Assembly: GCF_000407445.1 (NCBI RefSeq)
Contig: NZ_ASWB01000004.1
Location: forward strand, 310,001 to 374,000
Origin: Enterococcus moraviensis ATCC BAA-383
GTDB taxonomy: Bacteria > Bacillota > Bacilli > Lactobacillales > Enterococcaceae
Direction of reading: 5' to 3'
DNA: 64,000 nucleotides
Below, one piece after another: positions 18,195 to 26,614 of this stretch. The stretch's first letter is position 1. Each line of letters starts with the position of its first letter. The notes beneath the pieces are model-generated. The model was given only the letters and a program-made list of their open reading frames with translations, searched no databases and was not told where the DNA came from. A program made the translations under genes and the position numbers.

Positions 18195-18235
18195 AATGAC
18201 AGGTGCTCTTAGCAAAGAAAGCCTGTCATTTTTTT
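18195..18235 (+). terminator. Terminator
   Basis: AATGACAGG (18195-18203) pairs with CCTGTCATT (18222-18230), then Ts. Confidence 0.8.
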
Positions 18236-18377
18236 ATTCAAAAAGTGGTACAAGCCGGTACAGTTCAATCTTATTGTTTACTTATTCCCTTCTTTATTAT
18301 ATGATTGAACACGTTGTTTACGTAATAAAATGCAATTTTATGAACAATTTATTATTCAGTTTTTAGGAGGATATCAA

Positions 18378-19691
18378 GTGAAAGAAAAAATTATTTCCTA
18401 TTTTGAAATCGATCAATTAAATACGACGGTTAAACGTGAGTTTTTAGCTGGATTTACAACGTTTATTTCAATGGCGTATATTTTATTTGTAAACCCAACA
18501 GTTTTGGGCGCATCCGGAATGGATGAAGGAGCTGTTTTTACAGCAACAGCACTAGCTAGCGCATTAGGGTGTATTTTGATGGGGATTTTTGCGAAATATC
18601 CAATCGCAACAGCACCAGCTTTGGGGATCAATGCCTTTTTTGCTTATTCAGTTTGTGTTGGAATGGGGATTCCTTGGGAGACTGCGTTAGCCGGTGTTTT
18701 TGTCGCGTCATTGATTTTTATTTTGATTACCGTATTCAAACTACGTGAATTGATCATTGATGCCATTCCAGCAGATTTAAAATTTGCTATCTCAGGCGGA
18801 ATCGGTCTATTCATCGCATTTCTAGGTCTAAGTGAAGGGGGAATCATTGTTTCTAATGAATCAACATTGGTTGCTTTAGGCCCCTTGAATGTTGGAACGA
18901 CCTGGCTGACTATTTTTGGTCTAATAATTACGGCGATCATGATGGTACGTCGTGTTCCAGGTGGTATTTTTATTGGAATGACTGCGACGACTATTTTAGG
19001 ATTAGTAACGGGTTTGATTGATATGCCAACTAAAATCGTTTCAGCTGCACCTAGTCTTAAACCGACTTTTTTAGTTGCATTAAAACATGTTGGAGACATA
19101 AATTCTCTACAGTTATGGGTCGTTGTGTTGACATTTTTATTAGTGACGTTCTTTGATACGGCTGGAACACTCGTTGGTTTAGCGAATCAAGCAGGCTTTA
19201 TGAAAGACAACAAAATGCCTCGTGTTGGAAAAGCATTAGCCGCAGATTCTACAGCGATGTTAGCAGGTTCTCTTTTAGGAACTTCTCCTGTGGGCGCGTA
19301 TGTAGAATCATCTGCAGGTATTGCGGTGGGTGGACGTTCTGGATTGACAGCTGTGACAACAGGCTTATTCTTCGTTGTGGGCTTGTTTTTCTCTCCATTG
19401 CTTTCAGTTGTCACATCACAAGTAACTGCACCAGCGCTAATTGTTGTAGGTGTATTGATGGCGCAATCACTTAGTCAAATCAAATGGAAAGAAATGGAAA
19501 TTGCCATTCCTTCTTTCTTGATTTTGTTAGGCATGCCATTAACGTACAGTATCTCTGATGGGATTGCACTTGGCTTTATCTTTTATCCAATTACAATGAT
19601 CGCTGCAAAACGTGGCAAAGAAGTATCACCGATCATGTATGCATTATTCTTTGTCTTCGTAGGATTTATGTGGATTTTAAACGCGAATTAA
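18378..19691 (+). CDS. Purine (hypoxanthine/guanine) permease, AzgA/PbuG type
   Basis: A 437-residue permease with about 12-14 helices of the NCS2/AzgA group. Hallmarks are GFTTFISMAYILFVNP near residue 30, the pore motif APALGINAFFAY, and DTAGTLVGLANQAG. Most such proteins import guanine, hypoxanthine or adenine with protons. The start is the GTG at 18378, seven bases after AGGAGG; an earlier in-frame ATG at 18330 lacks a site. The leader (18240-18377) shows no purine riboswitch that I can recognise. It lies far from the nucleobase-like operon at 54-62 kb and is probably ordinary purine salvage. Confidence 0.88.
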   Translation: MKEKIISYFEIDQLNTTVKREFLAGFTTFISMAYILFVNPTVLGASGMDEGAVFTATALASALGCILMGIFAKYPIATAPALGINAFFAYSVCVGMGIPWETALAGVFVASLIFILITVFKLRELIIDAIPADLKFAISGGIGLFIAFLGLSEGGIIVSNESTLVALGPLNVGTTWLTIFGLIITAIMMVRRVPGGIFIGMTATTILGLVTGLIDMPTKIVSAAPSLKPTFLVALKHVGDINSLQLWVVVLTFLLVTFFDTAGTLVGLANQAGFMKDNKMPRVGKALAADSTAMLAGSLLGTSPVGAYVESSAGIAVGGRSGLTAVTTGLFFVVGLFFSPLLSVVTSQVTAPALIVVGVLMAQSLSQIKWKEMEIAIPSFLILLGMPLTYSISDGIALGFIFYPITMIAAKRGKEVSPIMYALFFVFVGFMWILNAN

Positions 19692-19711
19692 ACGTTGAAT
19701 AATAAAGAATC

Positions 19712-19744
19712 AAAAGTCATGGGACTACAATTCCATGGCTTTTA
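19712..19744 (+). terminator. Weak terminator
   Basis: AAAGTCATGG and CCATGGCTTT form an imperfect ten-base stem with a short T-rich tail. Confidence 0.6.
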
Positions 19745-19836
19745 TGTTACGAGTGAGGTTTTAAAATTTTGACTTTTCTACCAAAAACAAGCAAAATGTA
19801 ACTAGTTGAAGAGAAGAGTCTGGGAGGGATGAGTAA

Positions 19837-20205
19837 ATGGAAACACCTCTTATATCGCAATGGCTGGATTCTGTAAAAAAGCAGTCTATTGTTGAAAAAA
19901 AATTAGAAGAAATGTTAAAGCAAAAGAATCAACTTACTACAAGTGAATATTATGCCTTATACCAATTGAAACAAAATGGTTGTCATATGCGACTGAACGA
20001 TTTAGGGAGCTATTTGTGTTTGAGTCAAAGTGCCTTATCTCGTTTGATCAAAAGATTGGAAGACAGAAGCCCTTCTGTGATTGAAAGAAAAAATTGTTCA
20101 GATGATAAACGTGGTGTATATGTTGATTTGACTGATGAAGGTACAAAACTGTTGGCCTCAGTTGAACAAGAAGTGGATGCCATTTTAAAAGAGTATTTTA
20201 GTTAA
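19837..20205 (+). CDS. MarR-family regulator
   Basis: A 122-residue winged-helix regulator of the MarR family: dimerisation helix at the N-terminus, recognition helix LCLSQSALSRLIKRLED (about 64-80), and the wing with the DDKRGVYVDLTDEG signature. It is slightly shorter than most MarR proteins (about 140). It directly precedes an old-yellow-enzyme gene, and a perfect 16-bp palindrome sits between them, so repression of that gene in response to an electrophile or oxidant is the likely role. A Cys in NCSDDKR and one in YLCLSQ could be redox-sensitive, by inference only. Confidence 0.85.
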   Translation: METPLISQWLDSVKKQSIVEKKLEEMLKQKNQLTTSEYYALYQLKQNGCHMRLNDLGSYLCLSQSALSRLIKRLEDRSPSVIERKNCSDDKRGVYVDLTDEGTKLLASVEQEVDAILKEYFS

Positions 20206-20217
20206 AAGGCTAATGAG

Positions 20218-20270
20218 TTGCTTTTTAGTCTTTTATTCTTTATTATCTATTTATATGCATGCGCATGCAT
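20218..20270 (+). promoter_or_regulatory. Promoter and MarR-type palindromic operator
   Basis: TTGCTT (20218-20223), 17 bases and TATTAT (20241-20246) form a promoter. ATGCATGCGCATGCAT at 20255-20270 is a perfect 16-bp palindrome located at the predicted transcription start, well placed as operator. A short weak stem at 20203-20235 may terminate the marR-type transcript. Confidence 0.7.
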
Positions 20271-20290
20271 GTTAAAGAGGAGGAAATTTG

Positions 20291-21394
20291 ATGAGTAATT
20301 TAGATTCAGGTTTAACGTTTAAAAGAGGACTACACTTAAAGAATAGACTAGTTGTTGCACCGATGACGACAAAGATGTCTTTTTTTGACGGTGTTGTAAC
20401 AAATGATGAAATAGACTATTATGCATTACGAACGGGTGAAGTAGGTGCATTTATTACTGCAGCAGCGAATGTTCATGAAGGAGGCAAAGGCTGGGATGGA
20501 GAGTTAGGTGTCTATGACGATCGGTTTATTCCAGGTCTTGCTAAGTTAGCGGCTGCTATTAAAAAAAATCATACAAAAGCGATTCTACAAATTTTTCATG
20601 GTGGACGTATGACAGATTCGAAAGTATTACAAGGCGTACAACCTGTCGCACCAAGTGCTGTAGCGGCTGAACGTCCAGATGCACAAACACCAAGAGAGCT
20701 AAAGGAAACAGAGATCATTGAGATCTTAGAAAGCTTCAAACAAGCAACAAAACGAGCCATCAAAGCAGGTTTTGATGGTGTAGAAATACATGGAGCAAAT
20801 ACCTATTTGATCCAACAATTTTTCTCTCCACATTCTAATAGACGAACAGATGAGTGGGGTGGCTCGTTAGAGAAACGTTTTAAGTTCATTAATGATTTGG
20901 TTGATGGTATTACAGCAGTCGTTGATCAATCAGGCGTCAAAGAGTTTGTTGTAGGCTATCGTTTTTCACCAGAGGAATATGAAAATCCAGGGATTCGTTT
21001 AAGCGATACGCTATTTTTAGTAGATCAATTGTCTAATAAACCGTTAGATTATTTACATTTGTCAATGAGTAATTATAAAAACCATTCCGTTAGTGATGAG
21101 TTTAAAGGAAAACCAATTATCGACTATATCAAAGAAATGATCAATGGTCGACTTCCACTGATTGGTGTCGGGGATATTAGAACTAGTGCTGATGTAAAAG
21201 AAGTATTGGCAACAGCTGATTTAGCAGCCGTTGGTCGCGCAATATTAATTGATCCACATTGGGCACAAAAAGTGTTAGATGGACAAGATCACTTAATAAG
21301 AACAGAACTTTCTCACTATGACCGAGATGAATTACGAATCAGCAATGGCGTTTGGGGATTTTTAGAAGGCATGATGCCAGAGCGTCTGAAATAA
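20291..21394 (+). CDS. Old-yellow-enzyme-family NAD(P)H:flavin oxidoreductase
   Basis: A 367-residue FMN TIM-barrel oxidoreductase of the OYE/YqjM-like group. Visible family signatures are NRLVVAPMTTKMS (FMN binding), QIFHGGR, the catalytic EIHGANTYLIQQFFSPHSN followed by RTDEWGGSLEKR, and GVGDIRTSADV near the C-terminal phosphate site. These enzymes reduce activated C=C bonds of electrophiles. The ATG at 20291 is preferred to the adjacent TTG because of AAAGAGGAGG upstream. Paired with the MarR gene, it is probably part of an electrophile response. Confidence 0.88.
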   Translation: MSNLDSGLTFKRGLHLKNRLVVAPMTTKMSFFDGVVTNDEIDYYALRTGEVGAFITAAANVHEGGKGWDGELGVYDDRFIPGLAKLAAAIKKNHTKAILQIFHGGRMTDSKVLQGVQPVAPSAVAAERPDAQTPRELKETEIIEILESFKQATKRAIKAGFDGVEIHGANTYLIQQFFSPHSNRRTDEWGGSLEKRFKFINDLVDGITAVVDQSGVKEFVVGYRFSPEEYENPGIRLSDTLFLVDQLSNKPLDYLHLSMSNYKNHSVSDEFKGKPIIDYIKEMINGRLPLIGVGDIRTSADVKEVLATADLAAVGRAILIDPHWAQKVLDGQDHLIRTELSHYDRDELRISNGVWGFLEGMMPERLK

Positions 21395-21413
21395 ACGATT
21401 CTTCATTCAAAAA

Positions 21414-21454
21414 TGAGCCTATAAGTAAGCAATTACTTATAGGTTCTTTTTTTG
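21414..21454 (+). terminator. Terminator
   Basis: AGCCTATAAGTAA and TTACTTATAGGTT pair across a short loop, followed by eight Ts. Confidence 0.88.
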
Positions 21455-21535
21455 AATGAAACGTATTAAATAAAACGATCCATCATGAATTGAAGCGATT
21501 ATCAGTTTAATTTATAAAGAGAAATCGAAAATAAG

Positions 21536-21564
21536 TTGTTTATTATCCAAATATCTAGTACAAT
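21536..21564 (+). promoter_or_regulatory. Promoter of the 91-residue protein gene
   Basis: TTGTTT (21536-21541), 17 bases, TACAAT (21559-21564). Confidence 0.6.
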
Positions 21565-21621
21565 TTCATTATAAAGAAAAATATTTTTTTGGTCTAAAAA
21601 ATTATTAGGAGGTAGGGCGTA

Positions 21622-21897
21622 ATGAGTAAAAATTATCTGAATTATGTAGGTGAAATCATCACAGATGTTGAATACCATGGATTAGGGGAACCAGAAGGTT
21701 TTTTGGAAGTTCATATGGATGTAGAATTACCATTTAGACTGTACTGTAGAATGGGAGATGAGGATTGGGAAGAAGTGACAGAGCAAGGACGCCTAGCACT
21801 GATCGAGCAATTACAAGATAAAAAATCAAAGTTTTCTAAAAGTGATTATCGTTTTTACACATTGGATTTCTATCTTGCCAGTTTAGGTGGCTTATAA
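21622..21897 (+). CDS. Small acidic protein of unknown function
   Basis: A 91-residue soluble protein, rich in Glu, Asp and Tyr, with no signal peptide or membrane helix. It is surely a gene: AGGAGG lies eight bases before the ATG, a promoter is recognisable, and a terminator follows at 21944. I do not recognise the family. The pattern of beta strands (YVGEIITDVEYHG, EVHMDVELPFRLYC) suggests a small beta-rich fold. It is monocistronic. Confidence 0.7.
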   Translation: MSKNYLNYVGEIITDVEYHGLGEPEGFLEVHMDVELPFRLYCRMGDEDWEEVTEQGRLALIEQLQDKKSKFSKSDYRFYTLDFYLASLGGL

Positions 21898-21943
21898 GGT
21901 TTGACCCAAAATGAAAGCGCTTGATAATCGAGCGTCTTACAAT

Positions 21944-21982
21944 AAATAAACGCCTTTTATGACATGATAAGGGGCGTTTATT
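21944..21982. terminator. Terminator
   Basis: AATAAACGCCTTTTAT (21945-21960) pairs with ATAAGGGGCGTTTATT (21967-21982) with one or two wobble pairs. Confidence 0.8.
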
Positions 21983-22039
21983 TGTATTTACTTTAAACGA
22001 TAAGAGTGGGTACAATAGAGTAAAAAGACGAGGTGCAAA

Positions 22040-22522
22040 ATGACACTGAAAATAGAGAAAGTTGATGTAACAAATCTAGATTTACTAAAGTTGATCGATG
22101 AATTAAATGCTTTTTTCGATCAAGAGTGGGGAACGGAAGTAGCCAAAGGGTATCAAAATCACCATAACTTAACTGAAATGGCCTGTGCAGTGGTTGCTTA
22201 CGAGGGAGATACGGCAGTCGGTTGTGGCTGTTGGAAACTTTTAGATGAACAAATACCAGAAATAAAACGTATGTATGTAAAACAAAACAGTCGAAATAAC
22301 GGGACAGCTGGGGCAATCATTCAACTATTAGAAGCGGATATACTGGGAAAAGGCTATCAACAAGTGGTTTTAGAAACGGGCAAGGAAATGGTGAACGCCA
22401 TTCGTTTTTATGAAAAACAAGGGTATCAGATGATTCCGAATTATGGGGAGTTTGTTGGTGATGAACGTTGTGTATGTATGAAAAAAACACTAAAAGAAGG
22501 ATCAACGAACCAATCGTCATGA
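22040..22522 (+). CDS. GNAT acetyltransferase
   Basis: A 160-residue GNAT-fold N-acetyltransferase. The central strand plus acetyl-CoA loop reads IKRMYVKQNSRNNGTAGAII, close to the usual R/Q-x-x-G-x-G/A pattern, and the C-terminal part has the typical A-x-x-FYEKQGY motif. A weak GAGG-type site precedes the ATG. It converges on the DUF218 gene with which it shares a bidirectional terminator overlapping its last codons. The acceptor is unknown. Confidence 0.85.
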   Translation: MTLKIEKVDVTNLDLLKLIDELNAFFDQEWGTEVAKGYQNHHNLTEMACAVVAYEGDTAVGCGCWKLLDEQIPEIKRMYVKQNSRNNGTAGAIIQLLEADILGKGYQQVVLETGKEMVNAIRFYEKQGYQMIPNYGEFVGDERCVCMKKTLKEGSTNQSS

Positions 22523-22538
22523 TCCTTCCTTTAGTGTT
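22486..22538. terminator. Bidirectional terminator overlapping a CDS end
   Basis: AACACTAAAAGAAGGATCA (22486-22504) pairs with 22520-22538. The stem overlaps the last codons of the acetyltransferase gene and the stop of the convergent gene. Confidence 0.85.
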
Positions 22539-23562
22539 ATATAGGCAATACGCTCCAAATAACTGAAATCAAACAAATTAAAATCATCGATACTGTAAAC
22601 CACTTGTACTGTGTTAATAAAGCGATATACTCGCGAATAAGTGCAGTTGGTAAAAAATACAAAGCAGTGGGAGCGCCAATACCTTCGGCTTTTAAATGTG
22701 CCTTTCTTGCGTATAAAGCGCCTCTTAGCACATGGTAATTGTTTGTTGAGAATAAAACGGTAGGCGTATGGTCTTTAATTTTCCAATCGTCAAAAATAAT
22801 CTTTTTTGAAAAAGTCATATTTTCAAAAGTTGTTGTAGATTGATCTTCTACTAGAATTTGAGCTTCTGGGATTTGCTGTGATAGTAAGTATTTTTTCATG
22901 GCAAACGCTTCTGAGACAGGCTCATCTGCACCTTGTCCACCGCTAACAACAATCTTTGCATTGGGATTTTTATGATAATATTCGATTGCTTTGTCTAAGC
23001 GACTTTTAAGTAACGGAGGAACTTCTTCACTTCTGATACCAGACCCCAAAGTAATGATATAATCTACCTTTTTCTTACTAGGAATCATTTGATACATCCA
23101 CGAATAAAATAAGTAACACGTAAACAGAAAAGAAAAAAGTAAATCACTCAACAAGACAAACATTAAAAAGGAGAATAGCCACACCGAGATATGGTGTGTT
23201 CCTACAGATAATAAATAGAAAAATAAAGGTATCGTGATAAGAAGATTAACACCTAGTAGTGCTGAAAGTTTCGCGGTAACACTCCGCCCTTCTTTTGTCT
23301 GCATGGTATGTGTATTGAAAATAAAAAAGGCACATATACCCAAAAATATCAGAGGAAATAATGCATAAACAATAAGAATGACTAAAGTGGAACTAGTTGC
23401 AGAAATCTCGCCTAATTTTATCAATCCCATCATTAATAAAATCAACGTAAGGAACAGGCCGCCAAATGCAAAACTCATACCTCCAAAAAAACTTCTCCGC
23501 TCTTTTAGTAAAATAATGACTCCGACAATAATAAAAATACAAGGAACAATAGCCAGTTGCAT
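22537..23562 (-). CDS. DUF218 (YdcF/SanA-like) membrane protein
   Basis: A 341-residue protein with about five N-terminal helices (residues 1-160), a DUF218 domain (about 165-310) and a final helix. DUF218 features are visible: DYIITLGSGIRSEEVPPLL, VVSGGQGADEPVSEA, and TTTFENMTFSK. The family includes SanA and YdcF and is linked to envelope integrity, with an SAM- or nucleotide-binding-like pocket but no settled reaction. GGAGAG precedes the ATG. It is separated from the next minus-strand gene by 105 bases. Confidence 0.82.
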   Translation of the reverse strand: MQLAIVPCIFIIVGVIILLKERRSFFGGMSFAFGGLFLTLILLMMGLIKLGEISATSSTLVILIVYALFPLIFLGICAFFIFNTHTMQTKEGRSVTAKLSALLGVNLLITIPLFFYLLSVGTHHISVWLFSFLMFVLLSDLLFSFLFTCYLFYSWMYQMIPSKKKVDYIITLGSGIRSEEVPPLLKSRLDKAIEYYHKNPNAKIVVSGGQGADEPVSEAFAMKKYLLSQQIPEAQILVEDQSTTTFENMTFSKKIIFDDWKIKDHTPTVLFSTNNYHVLRGALYARKAHLKAEGIGAPTALYFLPTALIREYIALLTQYKWFTVSMILICLISVIWSVLPI

Positions 23563-23667
23563 GTTATCTAACTCTCCTTCACCAAATAAATAGGATGGAA
23601 CAAAAGCACATACTTTTATTCCATCTTTTATAAAAATTTTGTAAGAGTAGACAGTGTTGTATTTTGG

Positions 23668-24264
23668 TTAATCTCTACTCTCGTTATATAGTTGACACAT
23701 TTCTAATTTATTATAATTGATTAAGGCTTTAGATGCATCTGTTTTGACTTTTAAGACACCTAAGTGAACGGCAGAGCCAGTAAATTCACTGTATTGCGTA
23801 TCTGGAAGGATGAATATACTCGTAACGTAAGCGGAAGACTCACCTAATGTCGCGTACTCATGAACCATTGAAGGAAATGCTTTATTTGCTTCGTCTGTGA
23901 TCAAAGGGGATTCCTCTTTTGAGAAGAACGTTGTTTCATTTTCGGAAATGTGTTTTATCGATTCAAATGAATAATCATTTTTTGATTTGGTCACTTTTTG
24001 GAAGCCATTAAGCGCCATAACTTTTTTTGCATCTGTTACATTCAATACAAGCATTTTGGATTTTTCGACCCATTTTCCCTCCACAGTAACAGCTTTTTCG
24101 ATATCTTTTTTCTGTGAGTTGAGTGCATCATTTACCTTTGTCCCATCTTTATCTAAAACGATTATGCCGTAGACCGGTTTATGGCGAAACGTATTATACA
24201 GGAGCAGTCCCCCCGTAGACAAAATGACTAGACTTAAAATAGAAATTATAATTTTTTTTAACAT
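23668..24264 (-). CDS. Membrane-anchored extracellular protein of unknown function
   Basis: A 198-residue protein with one N-terminal helix (residues 4-24) and a predicted outward domain of about 170 residues rich in Lys, Ser and Thr. There is no lipobox Cys, so it is either secreted or held by an uncleaved anchor. AAAGGAG precedes the ATG at 24264. It lies upstream of the DUF218 gene on the same strand and may share its transcript. I do not recognise the family. Confidence 0.6.
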   Translation of the reverse strand: MLKKIIISILSLVILSTGGLLLYNTFRHKPVYGIIVLDKDGTKVNDALNSQKKDIEKAVTVEGKWVEKSKMLVLNVTDAKKVMALNGFQKVTKSKNDYSFESIKHISENETTFFSKEESPLITDEANKAFPSMVHEYATLGESSAYVTSIFILPDTQYSEFTGSAVHLGVLKVKTDASKALINYNKLEMCQLYNESRD

Positions 24265-24465
24265 GAAAACTCTCCTTTTGTAAGCTATTTAACGTTAGTA
24301 TATAAAAGAAATAAAATAGCAACCATCGATTAAAGACTATAAAAACGAACAATAATGAAAGATAAAGAACAGTGTGTGTTGGGATTTTATCACTAAAGCT
24401 TGCTTTTAAGCGCAAGAAATCTATAATGTTTATGAGATGGTACGTTAAGTCTAAGGGGGATAGGT

Positions 24466-25683
24466 ATGGAAGAAAAACAATTTAGTATAACAATACCTGA
24501 AAAAATAGTAGAAGAGTTTGATTTAGAAAATGAAGAAGAAGTCATTTTAAGCATCAAAGATCAAAAAATAGTAATTGAGCCGAAAAAGAAAGTCGCTGGA
24601 AACCAGACGTTGTCATTACGATGGTTTTTGATTCCAACAACGGTGATCAGTCTGTTATTTTTAGGATACCTCATCTATACTGATAAGAGTCAAATTGCCT
24701 TGGTGGGAGCCTATTCAATTGCAAATTTTGTTCTGTCGTTTGGTGTATTGAGTGGGGTGTTTAGTTTCTTAGTTTTTTTTGTCAAAGGGAAAAGAAATCA
24801 AATCACCACGCAATCAAAAGATATCTATTGGCGAAATTTTCCTACGATTTTATTATCATTCATTGTCATTTTAGTCTTTTCTTTGTTAGTTTTTTTCAAA
24901 GTGATCGGGCTGGTTTTTATAGGGGCAACATTTGATCGCTATACTGCGACGCTGTTGTTTTTCGTATTTGTGGGATTGGTCAATTACTTCATGATTTATT
25001 CAGCGTTATCGATCACACCAGCTAAATTAACTAATTTGTTGATTTTTGTCATTATCGGTGGTGTTCTATTGGCGATGATCACAAATAAAGATTATCAGTG
25101 GTGGCAATTTAATTTTAGCTTTTTAGGAACAATTGAAGCGAAAAGTAGCTGGCAATTCAATTTAACGTTGATGTTCTCTTCTTTATTGATGGTTGCTTTG
25201 ATCGACGGGCTATTCGTAGAATTGCAAAAAGCGATTCCACACAGTAAAAGATTAACGATACTAAGAATTCTTTTGACATTGACAGCTTTGGATCTTGGGG
25301 CAGTAGGATTATTTCCATACACTGAAACTGGCCCGTTTCAAGGAGTGCATAATCAAGTTGCAGGTTATCTCGTTTATTTAATCGTTGCTTTAATCGTAGG
25401 GATCAAGTGGTTATTACCCAATGTAACGAAAGAATTTTTATCTATCTCTTATATGATTGCCGCAACATTGGTCGTGGTTGTAGTCTTATTTCAATGGACA
25501 AGTTATCTGTCATTGACTGCGTTTGAGCTATTGGCTTTTATGTTAGCATTCAGTTGGATTGTGTTGTTACTTCAAAACTTGCAAAAAATGGCACAAAATC
25601 TCAATAATAGTTTTCTAGTTAAAATTAAATTAAATCCAAAAAAGCAGGTAGTTGAGACAAAAGAGGACACTTCTGGAAAATAA
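24466..25683 (+). CDS. AbrB-like domain fused to a polytopic membrane protein
   Basis: A 405-residue protein. Residues 1-40 (FSITIPEKIVEEFDLENEEE... IVIEPKKK) have the strand pattern of an AbrB/MazE/SpoVT swapped-hairpin domain, usually a DNA-binding or dimerisation unit. Residues about 48-385 hold around ten membrane helices; the stretch LGAVGLFPYTETGPFQGVHN recalls DUF998-type proteins. A GGGG-containing ribosome site precedes the ATG. A DNA-binding-like domain tethered to the membrane is unusual; it may serve for dimerisation only. Monocistronic with a strong terminator. Function unknown. Confidence 0.65.
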   Translation: MEEKQFSITIPEKIVEEFDLENEEEVILSIKDQKIVIEPKKKVAGNQTLSLRWFLIPTTVISLLFLGYLIYTDKSQIALVGAYSIANFVLSFGVLSGVFSFLVFFVKGKRNQITTQSKDIYWRNFPTILLSFIVILVFSLLVFFKVIGLVFIGATFDRYTATLLFFVFVGLVNYFMIYSALSITPAKLTNLLIFVIIGGVLLAMITNKDYQWWQFNFSFLGTIEAKSSWQFNLTLMFSSLLMVALIDGLFVELQKAIPHSKRLTILRILLTLTALDLGAVGLFPYTETGPFQGVHNQVAGYLVYLIVALIVGIKWLLPNVTKEFLSISYMIAATLVVVVVLFQWTSYLSLTAFELLAFMLAFSWIVLLLQNLQKMAQNLNNSFLVKIKLNPKKQVVETKEDTSGK

Positions 25684-25705
25684 GTGACTGTATCAAGTGG
25701 GCTAA

Positions 25706-25758
25706 AACAAAAGAAAGCAAACTGTAACGTTAAACGTTAGAGTCTGCTTTCTTTTGTT
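25706..25758. terminator. Bidirectional terminator
   Basis: AACAAAAGAAAGCA (25706-25719) pairs with 25744-25758; an inner stem ACGTTAAACGT lengthens it. It serves the AbrB-fusion gene and the convergent sce7725-like gene. Confidence 0.85.
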
Positions 25759-26614
25759 ATCTATCAAGATAACGCGACATAAGTTCCATATGATGCATTA
25801 CTGCAGCTTTTCGCATAACGCCCATACCAGGGAATTTATCAGTTGAAACAGCTTCAAGAAGTACTTCAATGCCTAATGTTACGGTTTCTCCACATAATTT
25901 AGTTTTCCATTCGTTCACTTCATTCATCAGTTCAAAAAATTTATCCTTTTGAGTAGGTAGGTCTTCGCTAGAAAGAAAATGGTGGATGCGTAAATGATCC
26001 CCCTCGAAATAGACGAAATGCAAACTCAACATTTTTGAAGGATAGCTGTGTTCGTAATAGATTCGACTGTCGATAGAAAAATCACTAAACCCAACAAACC
26101 CGCTTTTTTTGTAGGTCAAGTGAGTATCTGAAAAGAATTCATCCGCACATTCTTGATAGAAACTTGATTTAGGTAGTCTGGTGAAGGGATCTTGCGAAAT
26201 GATTTTAGACCCTTTGATTTTTTGGAGTAAACGGAACTCTTTTGGTACTAGAACCTTCGTTTGATTGGTTTGCCAATCACTTTCTAGTGCAGGTGTTGAA
26301 TGCCCAATCACAAATAATTGTGGCTCTTGTTCCACTGTTTCAATAGGCTGTTCAACGATCATTGCTTTATCTAAAGATAATGAATTTAGGTAAAGAAGTC
26401 CATCTTCTGTTAAAAAATCGCCCGCCTGAGGATTTTGTACAAGATAGAACGGTTGGTTTTCCCTTTGAAATACATGAATAAATTTTTTTAGAGCATTAGA
26501 ATTTTTAACAGGTTCAATAATTGGAAACAGTTGAGTGGATAAACGATGTTGTTCTACTAAGGTCGTCAAGGCGAATAAGTCAAATTGTTTTCCGCGAAAA
26601 TAAGGATAGTACAT
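25757..26614 (-). CDS. sce7725 / T4 beta-protein-like protein
   Basis: A 285-residue soluble protein whose start (MYYPYFRGKQFDLFAL, then LFPIIEPVK) matches the sce7725 family and the related phage-T4-type beta protein family as I remember them: a TIM-barrel-like protein of unknown activity. Its ATG overlaps the TAA of the upstream gene by one base (TAATG), so the two are translated together. sce7725 proteins are usually encoded next to a nuclease-like sce7726 partner, which agrees with the upstream gene here. Activity unknown; a role in defence or DNA processing is inference. Confidence 0.7.
   Translation of the reverse strand: MYYPYFRGKQFDLFALTTLVEQHRLSTQLFPIIEPVKNSNALKKFIHVFQRENQPFYLVQNPQAGDFLTEDGLLYLNSLSLDKAMIVEQPIETVEQEPQLFVIGHSTPALESDWQTNQTKVLVPKEFRLLQKIKGSKIISQDPFTRLPKSSFYQECADEFFSDTHLTYKKSGFVGFSDFSIDSRIYYEHSYPSKMLSLHFVYFEGDHLRIHHFLSSEDLPTQKDKFFELMNEVNEWKTKLCGETVTLGIEVLLEAVSTDKFPGMGVMRKAAVMHHMELMSRYLDR

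Noticed and set aside
18240-18377. Purine riboswitch upstream of the permease
   Set aside because: I could not find the conserved three-way junction sequences of a purine aptamer in this leader.
18644-19099. Long open frame on the minus strand inside the purine permease gene
   Set aside because: It is an antisense shadow of a well-supported permease, with proline and isoleucine-rich nonsense composition and no ribosome site.
21911-21926. CcpA cre-like sequence TGAAAGCGCTTGATAA
   Set aside because: Only the left half fits, and it lies after a gene, not at a promoter.
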